Positions 9,403 to 19,470 of a stretch of DNA of 64,000 nucleotides are shown in pieces. The stretch covers positions 180,001 through 244,000 of the forward strand of contig CAUYUJ010001703.1 in NCBI GenBank assembly GCA_963575745.1. The letters run 5' to 3'. Source of the DNA: Prorocentrum cordatum (lineage: Eukaryota; Sar; Dinophyceae; Prorocentrales; Prorocentraceae). The position numbers and the translations under genes are program-made. The notes below the pieces were generated by a model. The model worked only from the letters and a program-made list of their open reading frames with translations, made no database searches and was not told the DNA's origin. Every line of letters begins with the position of its first letter. The stretch's first letter is position 1.

Positions 9403-9650
9403 ACAGGGACCGACCGTCCCGGCATTCCTATAGTCCTACCACGACATGTTCTTAGAACCCTGAAATGTTCTAAGAACAAAACAACTGTTCTTAGAACATA
9501 AACCCGATGCCTTAAAACAATCCACTCCCAGCCAGAAATGTTCTAAGAACATGTCGTGGAAACCACAACAGGTTCTTAGAACATTGTTTGGTAGGGCTAT
9601 AGGCGTGCCAGGACGCTTCGCCACTGCTTGAATAAAGCTCGAAGGATGTC
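9403..9650. repeat. Palindrome-rich dispersed repeat, copy 1
   Basis: Starts GGGACCGACCGTCCC and carries five GTTCTTAGAAC/GTTCTAAGAAC palindromes. A perfect 20 bp inverted repeat pairs 9439-9458 with 9540-9559. The right half (TTTGGTAGGGCTATAGGC, GCCAGGACGC, TCGCCACTGCTTGAAT) matches 51840-51910 and 53820-53870. Confidence 0.75.
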
Positions 9651-10985
9651 TGCAGCCAAGTGAAGCCCCAGCGGGGGTGTCCGATGCCGCAGCGCCGCAG
9701 GGGCAGGGCCCGATCGGCGGCAGCAGAGTGGAGGAGCACCGCGCCCTTGTAAAGCTACAAGCTCTCGCGGGACCTGTGGGGCTGCCCTGCAGCGAGGCCT
9801 CACGTATACGAGGCATGGGGGGAGGGGGCGCGGGCAGCTCGGAAGGCCGCGGCGCCCGCCGCGGCCAAGGCCCGGCTCACGGCCCCAGCGAGGCTCGGGC
9901 TCGGGTGCACGTGCCCGGGCGACCACCGACACCAGCCTGCGCGCGAAGTGTGCTCGGCCCGCTCTGGGCAACGCCTGTCGGCGAGGCAACATGATGGCGG
10001 GGAAACGGCCCACCTCGCGGTGTCCAGATCGAGCCGACCGAGGTAACGACGAATCCCCAGTGATGATGTTTACGCTCCTGCATGCTCTGGGGATTGTGCC
10101 AACAAACTGGCCTCTCACCCCTCGTCTGAGCAAATGCCCCGTCCCTGCCCGCAGGGCACTCTTCCTGCCCCGCCGCCGTCACAGTCGCCTTCGACCGGGT
10201 CCTGCCAAGGGTCCCTGGCCCAAGCAAGGTGCCCCCATTGATTTCGAGGGATTCCCAGGGGGCCTCCAGAGTGCCCTATCAAAAGGCCCCGAAGGGCCCC
10301 CAAGGGCTCCAAGGAAGCGCTGGGCACGCCTCGGGCCAGGACCACTTCCAGCAGCGCCCGAGGCGTCGTCGCCGCCGCAGCAGGTGGTCGTCGCCGACGC
10401 CGCCGCTGAAGTCGTCGCCCGCATTTGCAGTGACCCCCCTGGTTGGAGGCGGCCAAAAGGTCTGAACTGGTTGGAGGGGAGGATGGGGCCAGGTCCGCTC
10501 ACAATCGGTCACCAGACCCATCCTGGGGTCCATCCCCCGGATCTGGCAGAAGAAGGTAGACAGCCTCCCCGAACCCAGAACCTCGGACCTTGGCTTCCCT
10601 GGTACGCAACACGCAACACGTAGCGTGCTGATGTGTAGCTCAGCACGCAGACTCAAAACGTATGTATGACGCGATACGTCCGCCAAAACGTGTGCCAAGA
10701 CCCACGACGCTGAGACAACACGCAACGTATTGACACGAACGTTGTAAGCACGGTACGAGTTGCGTTTCACACAGGGCGTATCGAGGCAGCTGAGCTCGCA
10801 CCTTCCCACCCTTCGTGCTGACCGACACCAGCGCTGTGGGCCACCTCAGACCCCCAGACGGCGACAACCCCCCTGGGGCCTCTCCGCACGGGAGCTCGAA
10901 ATAGGTGCGCTGGCCCGCCTCGGGCAGATTCTCCTTGACCGCCAGCACGCCGGATCCGGAGAGGGCCTGCTTTTTTCTCTAATTG
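9651..10985. other. No gene; contains a dispersed repeat segment
   Basis: About 10440-10590 (TTGGAGGCGGCCA, GTCTGAACTGGTTGG, CCCCCGGATC, GAACCCAGAACCTCGG) recurs at 21660-21840. The segment 10610-10790 is less GC-rich with TACGT-type words. It shows no coding or RNA signature that I can support. Confidence 0.45.
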
Positions 10986-12053
10986 GAAGTCCGCCGACCC
11001 TGTCGGCGTGTGTGAAGGGCTTGTCTGTTCGAGTCGTCGTCTCCGTCAGTTGTTGTCTCCGTCGTCCACTAGCAATGTCGTAATCGAAGCCTCTTCTCTT
11101 GGATCCCTCCCCCGCCAGGGGGGGAGGGGGAGGGGGGGCGGATCCCTGGGGGAGGTGGGACTCGGGTCAGATACGCATCCCCCCCTGGGGGTCCTGGGGC
11201 CTCAGCACATACCAAGACATGGCAAGAGCGCCCCAAGAGGCCCCGCAGACTGTCTACGAGGGTCCCCAATCGCCAAACAATCTGCCAAAAACGCCTTCAC
11301 GCCCGACTGCCCAGGAGGCCTCCAGCACGTCCCAACAAGCCTCCAAGAGCACTCCCGAGAAGGCCCCAAGAGGCCACATTCATGAATTTTCTGCTGGTTT
11401 GCAGATTTGGGCGTTCTCGCCTTTTCAACTTCCCGCCGCTCCAAGACAGCGCAAGGTGCGCCCAATATTGCCTCACGACGACCCAGGAGGACCCCAAGGC
11501 ACCCGAAAATGCCTCCAAGACTGCCCAAGAGGCCCCCAAGACGGCTCCAAGAGCGTACCAAGAAGGGAGGCCCGAACGGTCATTTCGAGCCCTAGGCCCC
11601 GAGGAGCTTCCGGCTTCCAGGAGGCCCTAAGAGGTTCCAAAGAGGCCCCGAGGGGTCCACAAGAGGCCCCGAGAGGCCCCGGGTGCAGGCCCCCGAACCT
11701 GAGTCTTACGCCTCTCCGCCTCTTTCAGACTCGGCCCCCAGGCCTGTCGGGGAGCGATTTTCCGATCCGTATCATGGGGCGGAATTTCAGCCGTTGCGGC
11801 GAGCGCCCACCTTGTGGAGGCCCACAGATGCGAGGCACGTTCAAGAGGTCCGGAGGAAGCCCGAAGAGGCCCCCAAGAGGCTCCCGAGGCCCCCCAGAGG
11901 CCCAAGAATGCCTTCCCAGAGAGGTCCCCGAGAGCCTTCCGAAGAGGCCCCAAGAAGCATCCCTGAGGACTCTGGCCCATGCCAGCGTCGTCGTCGTCGC
12001 CGCCGCCGGTGTCGTCGTCGTCGTCTCCCTTTAGGGTCGGCGGCACTGGCCGT
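10986..12053. repeat. ~1.07 kb CCAAGA repeat, copy 1
   Basis: Opens with TCCGCCGACCCTGTCGGCGT, continues through a G-run region and then quasi-tandem CCAAGAGGCCCC words. A core with TTTGGGCGTTCTCGCCTTTT (about 11404) is followed by more CCAAGA words, then CCCTGAGGACTCTGGCCCA, a (GTC)n run and a GGGTCGGCGGCACTGGCC end. The same order is found at 58768-59790. Open frames across it are caused by the repeat. Confidence 0.85.
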
Positions 12054-12339
12054 AAGACCTTCGCAATCGACTACAGAATAGACGTGTCCCAGAATATATG
12101 TTGCCGAATCCACGGGAAACAAATACATTGAATGTGAATAGAGATTCGAACATGTCACGTAGATGTCTGTCCATCCGACGCAACAATCACTTTTGAGGCA
12201 AACCAATTCTATGTTCGATCCTCTACTCGACACTTGGGAGAGGCGCGGGAGTGAGGGGCCGAACGAGCTTTCCCAAGCCCCTCCTGCAGTGCAAGTTCCG
12301 CCAAGAGCTGGCAGATCCTGTGTCAGGCACCCCACCTCC
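12054..12339. other. No recognised feature
   Basis: Less GC-rich than its neighbours. No gene, RNA or repeat is supported. Confidence 0.35.
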
Positions 12340-12405
12340 TCCTCTTTCTCCTCATTGGATTCCTCCTCCTCCTCCTCCTCGTCCTCCTCCTCCTCGTCTC
12401 ATCCT
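12340..12405. repeat. (CTC)n microsatellite
   Basis: CTC/CTCGTC triplets. Confidence 0.85.
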
Positions 12406-12555
12406 CCCTCCTGGGCCCGGTTCGGTGGATGGCAGAGCAGGTCGGCATCGGGGACTCAGGAGGAGCCTGAGGGCCAGCTGGTGGCCCACGTAGCGTCCGC
12501 TCTATAGTTGACCCCGCAGCGAACGCCCATAAAAAATGTGTCGTTCACGTACCAT

Positions 12556-12772
12556 TCGCTCTCTCGCTCTCTCTCTCTCTCTCTCCTTTTCTCTCTCTCT
12601 CTCTCTGTCTCTCTCTCTCTCTCTTTCTCTTTATTTCTCTCTCTCTCTCTCTCGTGTTTCTCTCTCCCTCTCTCCTGCTGTACCCCTCTCTATTTCTGTT
12701 TGTTGTTGTTGTTTCTCTCTCTCTCTCTCCCGATCTGTCATGTTTTGTTATGTTTCTCTCTGTATCTCTCTG

Positions 12773-12827
<55 letters not shown>

Positions 12828-12915
12828 TTATGTTTCTTTAGAGCGCTCTCTCTTTCTTTATGTATTTGTTTGTCTCTCTCTCTCTCTCTCTCCCTCTCTC
12901 TCTCTCTCTCCCTCG
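12556..12915. repeat. (CT)n microsatellite
   Basis: About 360 bp of CTCTCT with TTTCT, TGTTGTTGTT and other interruptions. It is open in all pyrimidine-strand frames and non-coding. Confidence 0.97.
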
Positions 12916-13059
12916 CAAGTGAAGGGAAGGACAAAGGCGGGTTAGCAAGCAACAGAAGGGGGCGAGATTGTCCGGTCTAAATCAAACACGCACCAAATTG
13001 CCCCTGCCCTGTTGCTTGGCCGGAATACGCCTTCTAGCTGCGCTGGGGAAGGAACGGGA

Positions 13060-13092
13060 GGCGGAGGAGGAGGAGGAGGAGGAAGAGGAGGA
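13060..13092. repeat. (GAG)n microsatellite followed by short (GACAA)n
   Basis: GGA triplets and then GACAAGACAAGACAAG. It lies some 270 bp beyond the coding end of the minus-strand LINE 2 and may sit at its 3' end. Confidence 0.8.
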
Positions 13093-13359
13093 CAAGACAA
13101 GACAAGAGCACTTACGAGCCAATTGTTCGCTGTCTTGCTGGCTGATAAACCTTAAAGGCTTTAAATCAGATCGACTGAGAATATGGATATGGCTCTGTGA
13201 GCGCTGTGAATTAGCGCCTACCAGCGGCCCTGCGGGGGGACTCCTCTGGCCTACGGAGGGACCAGACGGGGGCAAGCCGCCCCTCAGAGGCCCTCCAGAG
13301 GCACCTTATCCCCTGAGAGCTCTAGGGTGCGAGTCAAGAGGTCGCAATCCTACAATATA

Positions 13360-13715
13360 TTAACTTTCAGAAGCGGCCTGCATGGGGTCAGGCGCCTGTG
13401 GAGGTTGGGAGGGCGGAGCAAGCAGGGGGAAGGGGGAAGGGGGCTCGACCGAGGAGAGAGGTAAATCACCACGCATCTGTCGGACCCGAGAGGACCTCTG
13501 GAGCAAAGTTATAATATCTAGACAGGGCTCCACTGGGGTTCCGATCTGATGAAACATATAGAATTTCCTAGTACCTGCTGAGTACTCTAGGATGGGCTTG
13601 GCGGATCTAGCCTGCAGCTTAGCAAGCGCCTCATCACTCAGAAGTCCGTCTTTCAGTAGCTCCAGCATCCGCTCAGATCCAGAGATAGAAACCAAACGAG
13701 CTACTTCTTGTGCAC
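13360..13715 (-). CDS. C-terminal tail of the LINE 2 second ORF, shifted frame
   Basis: Protein-like sequence (VARLVSISGSERMLELLKDG, then LLSDEALAKLQARSAKPILE) in the zinc-finger frame, directly following the stop of the second ORF. It ends with a proline-rich terminus (PPSQPPQAPDP) and a stop at 13360. The simplest reading is that it continues the second ORF after a single frameshift. The alternative is that it truly belongs to the zinc-finger frame, which is open all the way through. Confidence 0.5.
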
Positions 13716-14489
13716 CTGCTTCTGGACGGCTTCGTTCGACAGCCCGATGCGATTCAGTAGTTTCTCCGCGTCCCTCTCCATTGCGCCTCGCGGCGCTGAT
13801 CCTGGTTTGAATTGGCCCCCCTGAGCTTCCACTGCTTGCGACAGAGCCTCGTGCAACGTGAGGAGCTCCTGGCTGTCTTCCTCTCGAAGGACCAGTGCCT
13901 GCTGAGCTGGGGCCACCATGAACTGTAGCTTGAACATCTGGGGGTCCGAGTGTTGCTTCTTGTCGTAGTGGCAGGCCCTGAGTCGGAGGAACCTCACGTG
14001 CTCTTGTACGTGTCGTAGCGCTGTCTGATGCGGTAGCTTCACCACGATGTTCCAGTACCTGACCAGCGTCGCCTTGGCCTTGAGTGGAACATCTGTTGCT
14101 TCTTTGACCAGGTAGAATAACAGGCCGAGAAATATCTGTGGCCACGGTGGGCCCAAGCCATGATCTTTGCCCTTCTCTTTGCACTTCACGTTGTAGTCCT
14201 GGCCTGCCGCCTGAATGATCGGCACCATACCCGCTGTGGGCGGAACCAAATAGCATACGAAACATGCGCCGATGAGCTCCGCCAACTCGCGGCTGTTGTG
14301 CAGGGCGAGGCGACACAAGATGGTGATGAGCGCCGCCAACGCAGAGCCCGCGCCCTCCTGATTGCTGATGACTTCCTCCTGTAATTTGGCTAGCTTCTTG
14401 TCCTTCTGTGAACTGCCTTGCCCCGCTTCGAGTCCTCGTTTGCCCTGAGGCTTCAAGAACCAATCTGGATTTGCTGCTGCCTCCGCCAT
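13701..14489 (-). CDS. Second ORF of LINE 2, unknown function (MAEAAANPDW...)
   Basis: A 262-codon ORF that starts with ATG at 14487-14489 and overlaps the zinc-finger frame. Composition is protein-like throughout: charged N-terminus (KPQGKRGLEAGQGSSQKDKK), helical segments around 48-80, an AGQDY...GKDHGLGPP motif (94-115) and LREEDSQELL (201-210). I recall related repetitive ORFs in dinoflagellate genomes but know no biochemical function. It could be a nucleic-acid chaperone-like or structural partner of the element (speculation). It stops at 13701, while the zinc-finger frame resumes protein-like sequence just downstream, implying one indel near 13705-13720. Confidence 0.6.
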   Translation of the reverse strand: MAEAAANPDWFLKPQGKRGLEAGQGSSQKDKKLAKLQEEVISNQEGAGSALAALITILCRLALHNSRELAELIGACFVCYLVPPTAGMVPIIQAAGQDYNVKCKEKGKDHGLGPPWPQIFLGLLFYLVKEATDVPLKAKATLVRYWNIVVKLPHQTALRHVQEHVRFLRLRACHYDKKQHSDPQMFKLQFMVAPAQQALVLREEDSQELLTLHEALSQAVEAQGGQFKPGSAPRGAMERDAEKLLNRIGLSNEAVQKQVHKK

Positions 14490-15597
14490 CGTCGACGACA
14501 GGGAGAAGAGTGAAGTGCTGCCTGATGTGAGAAAGCAGTGTTGGCGTCGAATCAGTTTGAGCCTCACACAACGGACATTCGAAGGTCGTACTCTCGCTGG
14601 GCTGGTAGGTCGAACTCCTAGCATACACACACACTCCTGTCTTGAAGCTTTGGCATACGTGCTTGTAGGCCGAATTCCTAGCTTCAAAGACACTCTCGCA
14701 GACGAAGCACTGATTAGAGAAAATAGCTTGCCCAAGAATCGATCTGAGTCCGTGGTGGTTCTGAAGATGAACGAGGAGCTGACGCTTACTATGAAAAGCA
14801 CGACCACAATAGTGTACGGGGCATCGATAGTCAGCTAGCGTATTAGATTCAGTGTGCTGGTCAACTACATTGCTCGGGTTGGGTATTTGATAGCCAGGAG
14901 GGGGTATAGCGATGCCAAGCCATTTTGCTCTGATAACCTTGGGGTCCAGGAGGGTGAACCAGTCAACGAGCTCGGGGGTGGTGAAGAGGCGGAAGGGCAT
15001 TTTGTTAAACTCCTGGATCATTTCGTACTCGTTGTCTCCTAGGTCCTCAAGCGAGACGATGTCGTTTACGAACCGACGGGCCCAGGGGCATGCACATTCC
15101 GAGAGTTGTCCATTTTCGTTGATAATAGAAAGTCCCTCCTCCTCCTCCACTCTCATAGTTCCCAAGAGAGCCCCCCATTCTGACTTATGCTTCAGAGGAT
15201 CTCTGACCCAAGACTGATACCATTTGATACGCCTGGCACGATATTCTATTTCCAGAGGCGCAATGCGCCAGTACCTGAGCACATCCTCATTCGAGATTGA
15301 GACCATGTGGGTACCAATGAACTTAGTGGCCTCACCCCTCATGGCTTTTCTGGCATACAACAAAATACGTGTCTGGATCTTCTCAAGCTGTGTGGACGTT
15401 GGGATAAACGCTTCCAGGCCCGACAAAGCAGGGCCCAAGATTCGACTGAGGAAGACTGTCCTTTTTTCAATGTACGGCAAGCGGTCCTGGTACCAATATC
15501 TTCCCATTGCAGCAAACCCTGCATCAATAGCTTCAAGCCTGCATGGGAGCTCGCTGGCGAAGGTGGAGTCCGCCCTGAGGATGCCTCCCAGTAGCCG
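14487..15597 (-). CDS. Non-LTR retrotransposon RT C-terminal region with three zinc fingers
   Basis: Counting from the ATG at 15507 (the frame is open further upstream), residues 1-110 resemble the post-catalytic part of LINE reverse transcriptases: a helical PALSGLEAFIPT...LEKIQTRILL stretch and then EDVLRYWRIAPLEIEYRARR. Finger 1 uses C229, C234, H247 and H251. Finger 2 is C267-x2-C270 with H283/C285. Finger 3 uses C311, C314, H327 and H331. Fingers of this kind probably bind nucleic acid. The protein-like part ends near residue 340 (VVDD), where the second ORF begins in another frame, yet this frame has no stop until 13360. Upstream RT domains are missing. Confidence 0.7.
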
Positions 15598-15621
15598 GAA
15601 GAGGAGGAGGAGGAGGAGGAC
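15598..15621. repeat. (GAG)n microsatellite at the truncated 5' end of LINE 2
   Basis: GAGGAGGAGG run abutting the last recognisable codons of the RT fragment. Confidence 0.85.
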
Positions 15622-15826
15622 AAAAGGGCAGTGAGCGTGGTCGGCAGTTGGCGGCCTGGCGATGACTTGGGGGCGAAGATCCTGGAGGCAACCTGGGCGT
15701 CTGGAGAGGGATCTTAGCGCGGGCTGCCAGGGAGGACTGGAAGCATTTGGCAGCCAGGGCCCAGAAACGACTCGGAGTCCAGCGTTCCAGGCGCCCCCTC
15801 CGATCTATAATCCCATGCCCAGATCA

Positions 15827-15981
15827 TAGGATCCTAGACTTGATCGGCCGCGGTCGGTAGCGATCGATCGGGGCACCCCAAGTCGGTCGCGACCAATTTT
15901 GAAGCACCGATACGAAAATATGAAAGGAAATCGGAACAACATAACTCGCCGGTCGCGACCAGAAAAGCTCGGCATCCAATG
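15827..15981. mobile_element. GGTCGCGACC foldback element, copy 1
   Basis: Contains the GTCGCGACCAATTTTGAAG and CGGTCGCGACCAGAAAA segments typical of this family, with degraded ends (GATCATAGGATCCTAGAC and GGCATCCAATG). Boundaries are approximate. Confidence 0.6.
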
Positions 15982-16257
15982 TTTCGAGTAGGGGATCGAC
16001 GACAGAACTGATGGAACTTATTCCAAATTGTTTTTATCGCCAACATGCGTATACTACTTCGTGGATCTGCGGACAGTCTACGTGTCTTGCGCAGACTCGA
16101 TGAAGCATCAAGCCTGGGGGGAATCAGTTTTTTAATCGATCCCCTGCTCGAACGATCAGGGCAATGTGATTGTTTCAAGTGCGCGGCCCCAGTCCCCGAT
16201 CCCTTCCCAATTTTGATGGGCCTGTTTTCCACAACCACCACCATAAGTTGAAGGGGA

Positions 16258-16730
16258 AGGGGGTCCTCCTCCTCCCCCTCCTCCTCCTCCTCCTCCTCCT
16301 CCTCCTCCTCTTCCTCCTCCTCCTCCTCCTCCCCCTCCTCCTCCTCCTCCTCTTCCTCTCCTCCTCCTCCTCCCCCCTCCTCCTCCTCCTCCTCCTCCTC
16401 CTCCTCCTCCTCCTCCTCCCCCTCCTCCTCCTCCTCCTCCTCCTCCTCCTCCTCCTCCTCCTCCTCCTCCTCCTCTCCTCCTCCTCCACTCCTCCTCCTC
16501 GACTCCTCTCTCCTCCTCCTCTCCCCTCCTCCTCCTCCTCCTCCTCCTCCTCCTCCTCCTCCTCCTCCTCCTCCTCCCTCCTCCTCCTCCCTCCTCCTCT
16601 CCTGCCGTTTCTGCCGTTTCTCGCTACGCAGCGTCTTGTCGTGCGCCCCGCGGGCGCGGAAAACCCCCCCTCCTCCTCCTCCTCCTCCTCCTCCTCCCCT
16701 CCTCCTCCTCCTCCTCCTCCTCCCCTCCAA
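16258..16730. repeat. Large (CTC)n microsatellite, two blocks
   Basis: About 340 bp of CTC triplets, a short unique segment (16599-16667) and a second CTC block. The long Glu-, Leu- or Ser-rich frames here are artefacts. Confidence 0.97.
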
Positions 16731-17534
16731 CTTATGGCGGTGGTGGTGGTGGACAACAAGCTCATCAAATGTTCGCCCTGAAGCCGTCGTTGGTGGCCAC
16801 CCCCCCGGGGCCCGAACACAGGCCCCGGAGGCCGAGCTCGAGGCGCGGCGCACGGCTGGAGCAAGAACACCGCCTCGCTGGAGCTCTGCGCAGTGCCCTT
16901 ATAGGGCCCAACCGCAGCGGCTCTCGGGCGAGGGGCATCGGAGGCCCGCACACGGCCACCACCGAGGCCAGCCGCCGCCGCCGCCGGGGAAGGGCGCCTT
17001 CCCGATGTTTCGGAGGCCGCGTCCTGGGGGGGGGTGGTTTAATGGAGGGAGGCAGCGGGGGCTGCAGCAAAGGTGCCCTTTTGGGGACCCTGAAGGAGCC
17101 CTTGAGGGCCCCAGCCCTGGGCCGCCGATGCCGCCTCCCCTGAGGGCACACCTCGGCCTCGGTCGGGACCGGGCCACGCACGACATGCATCGCGCCCTCT
17201 CTGGGAGCCTTAGGTCGGCGGCGCCAACGGGGGCGAAGCGCCAGGGGCGCTGGGCTTCTGAGAAGGGCGCGAGGGGCTTCTCAAAGGCAGGGGCTCTCTG
17301 AGAGGCCCTGGCGGCCTCCTGGAGGGCTTCCCGCCCGCCCCCGCCAGCCCCCTGAATGAATCGGATCGGCGGAAATCGGCAGTCAGCCGAGTCGGGAGAA
17401 GTCGAATCTTCGGAAATCGGCGGGGCCATAGGCCTGAAGTCGGAATCCGAAGCCGAATCGAATCGGAATCAGAGGCCATCGAAAGCGAATCGAGTCGACT
17501 CGGAGGAATCGAAATGCGCCCTGCCCTCGCACCA
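16731..17534. other. No recognised feature
   Basis: Very GC-rich. Long open frames in several phases lack protein-like conservation. A GAATCGGAATC-type degenerate run lies at 17360-17510. Confidence 0.4.
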
Positions 17535-17773
17535 CCCCCATGTGGGCGCCGCCGAAGGGCCCCCGAGAACCTTCTTATAAGAGACCCCGAGAGGCCCACA
17601 AGAGGTCCCGAGGGAACCCGACGATGCCCCCAAGAAGCTCCCAAGAGGCCCCCAAGAAGCCACCAAGAGGTTCCAGAATGTGCCTCCCCAGGGGGCCCCC
17701 GAGAGCCTTACCCCAAGAAGTATCCCTGAGGACTCTGGCCCACGCCAGCGTTGTCGTCGTCGCCGCCGCCGGT

Positions 17774-17830
<57 letters not shown>

Positions 17831-17870
17831 TCTCTTCAGGGTCGGCGGCCACCGGCCGGGGGGCCTTCGC
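17535..17870. repeat. ~1 kb CCAAGA repeat, 3' fragment, with (GTC)n expansion
   Basis: CCCAAGAGGCCC words lead into CCCTGAGGACTCTGGCCCA, then a pure (GTC)n run (about 17779-17830) and GGGTCGGCGGCCACCGGCC. The order matches 11930-12053. Here the GTC run is much longer. Confidence 0.85.
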
Positions 17871-18596
17871 GCGCGCGCGGGCGCACGCGGGGGCCTCCGC
17901 GGCGGCCCGGCGCAGGAATTCCAGGGCGTCCTTCTTGGCGGCGTGCCCAGGGGGGGGAGGGAGACGGAGCGGGCCCTCTCGCGGAAGGCTCGGAAGGCCC
18001 CCCCCCCTGGCCCGGCCTTCTGAGAGGTGGGCCCAGCCCTGCCAGAAGACGCGGACGGCTTCGCGGGAGGCCGGAGGGCTTCTGGGAAGCCCCGCCGCCT
18101 TCTTTGCGGGCCTGTTCCTTGTCGCTTATTCCCCCCCCCTCCCCCTGCGCGCCGCCGATCCTCGTCGGAGAGGTACATCAGCAGCCACTGGCACCACACC
18201 TGCCGGGGGCTGCTCAAGGTGCCCCTGGCCCAAGGAGGCGCCCCCAGCCTGTACGCCCCCTTGGGAGCCCCTGGGGCCCTCTGGGCCTCGCGACGGGGGT
18301 GCTCAGGCGGCCAGGACGGCCGCCCTGGGAATCCCGGGGGCACCGTGGGCCAGGGGCACTTCTGGCAAGACCCGAGCCCGAGCGACGAAGGACACGCGCT
18401 TTCACGCCGCAGCGCCGGCGGACGCAGGCGCAAGGGGCGAGCGGAAGAGCCGAGGGCGGCCGCGGAGGAGGCAGGCGGAGGAGGCCCGACCGCAGACCCG
18501 GCCGTGGAGAGTCGACGGGCGAGGGGCGCGCAGGCGACCTCGGGCACCGAGCGACGGAAAAGTGGATTACGCGTTGTGGCACAGCTGGTTTGCGCG
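17871..18596. other. No recognised feature
   Basis: Extremely GC-rich, with open frames in every phase. None has a recognisable domain. Confidence 0.35.
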
Positions 18597-18733
18597 GGGG
18601 CTCACGCAGGCCGCCAGCGCGGAACGCCACATCGGAAACGGGGGCGCTCGCGCGCGATCTTGCGCGGGAGGCTGAGGAAGCTTACGCGCGAGTGTCCGCG
18701 CAGTCGAGCCCGTTGTCTTGCGTCGCTCACCTG
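18597..18733. repeat. GCTCACGCG dispersed repeat, copy 1
   Basis: GGGGCTCACGCAGGCCGCCA, GGCGCTCGCGCGCGATCTTG, GGAAGCTTACGCGC and TTGCGTCGCTCA occur in the same order at 19334-19470 and, more diverged, at 53155-53295. Confidence 0.7.
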
Positions 18734-19333
18734 GGCGGCACCGAAATAGGGACCAGAGAAATCTGCCATGTCAGCGCTGCGCTCTGAGAGAGTTGCTTCG
18801 GGCGCCACCAAAGCCGCCGAGAACAGACCTGCCCAATCAACCGTAGAACTCTCTCAGGGCCAGAATGAGTCAGGTCAGTACCCGGCCGATCCGAACGCTG
18901 ACCGGACCCTTCTCGGATCCGCAATGAAGGAACTGTTTGTTGGTCTGGGAGGTGAGGGGACGAACACGGGGACGCTGACCAAGACTGAACGCGGAAATGT
19001 CGTTCGGATCTTGGTCCGCGTCGATCTTGGTCAGCGCCACGTCGTGGACAACCCCCAGGAGCCAGCGACGGCCGACGTGGACCATGACGAAGATCGGCGT
19101 CGGCAGGGTCCGGCGACATCTGGGTCGTGGTCCCCGCGCTTCCGCCCTCGAGGGACGGGGCAGGACGCCCCTGAGGGCGACGCACCTCCGGCCAGCGAGC
19201 GGGGGACGCATCTGGGCGGACGGCCACGGGGGGACAGCACGGAGGGGCTCAGCGCTGTTGGTGGCGCGCTGATGCGCTGGAGGCGGCCGTGTGAGCGACG
19301 AAGAAGACGGGTCCTGCGCAAGATAAGGCAGCG

Positions 19334-19470
19334 ACCTTACGCGGCGGCTCACGCGGGTCGCCAACGCGGCACGATTCACTGGAGACGAAGGCGCTCACGC
19401 GCGTCCTTACGCGGGAAGCTTTCGCGCCACTGTCGGCGCGAACGACCCCGTTTCTTGCGTCGCTCGTGTG
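19334..19470. repeat. GCTCACGCG dispersed repeat, copy 2
   Basis: GGCGGCTCACGCGGGTCGCC, AAGGCGCTCACGCGCGTCC, GGGAAGCTTTCGCGCC and TTGCGTCGCTCG align with copy 1. Confidence 0.7.

Larger units (their letters stand above)
13360..15597 (-). mobile_element. 5'-truncated non-LTR retrotransposon (LINE 2)
   Basis: A minus-strand fragment comprising the C-terminal RT region, three C2H2-like fingers and an overlapping second ORF with a C-terminal tail. RT catalytic motifs A-C are absent: recognisable protein sequence begins only near 15597, against a GAG microsatellite (15598-15621), and the recognisable coding sequence ends at 13360. The sequence 13100-13359 is probably 3' untranslated. Confidence 0.75.

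Noticed and set aside
12536-12945. Ser/Leu-rich membrane-like ORF
   Set aside because: Pure (CT)n translation.
16175-16951. Very long Glu-, Arg-, Leu- or Ser-rich frames on both strands
   Set aside because: They are translations of the CTC/GAG microsatellite. All phases lack stops for trivial reasons.
17540-18787. 415-codon plus-strand open frame and long frames on the other strand
   Set aside because: Spans the CCAAGA repeat end and a (GTC)n run. GC-rich low-stop DNA, no protein-like pattern.
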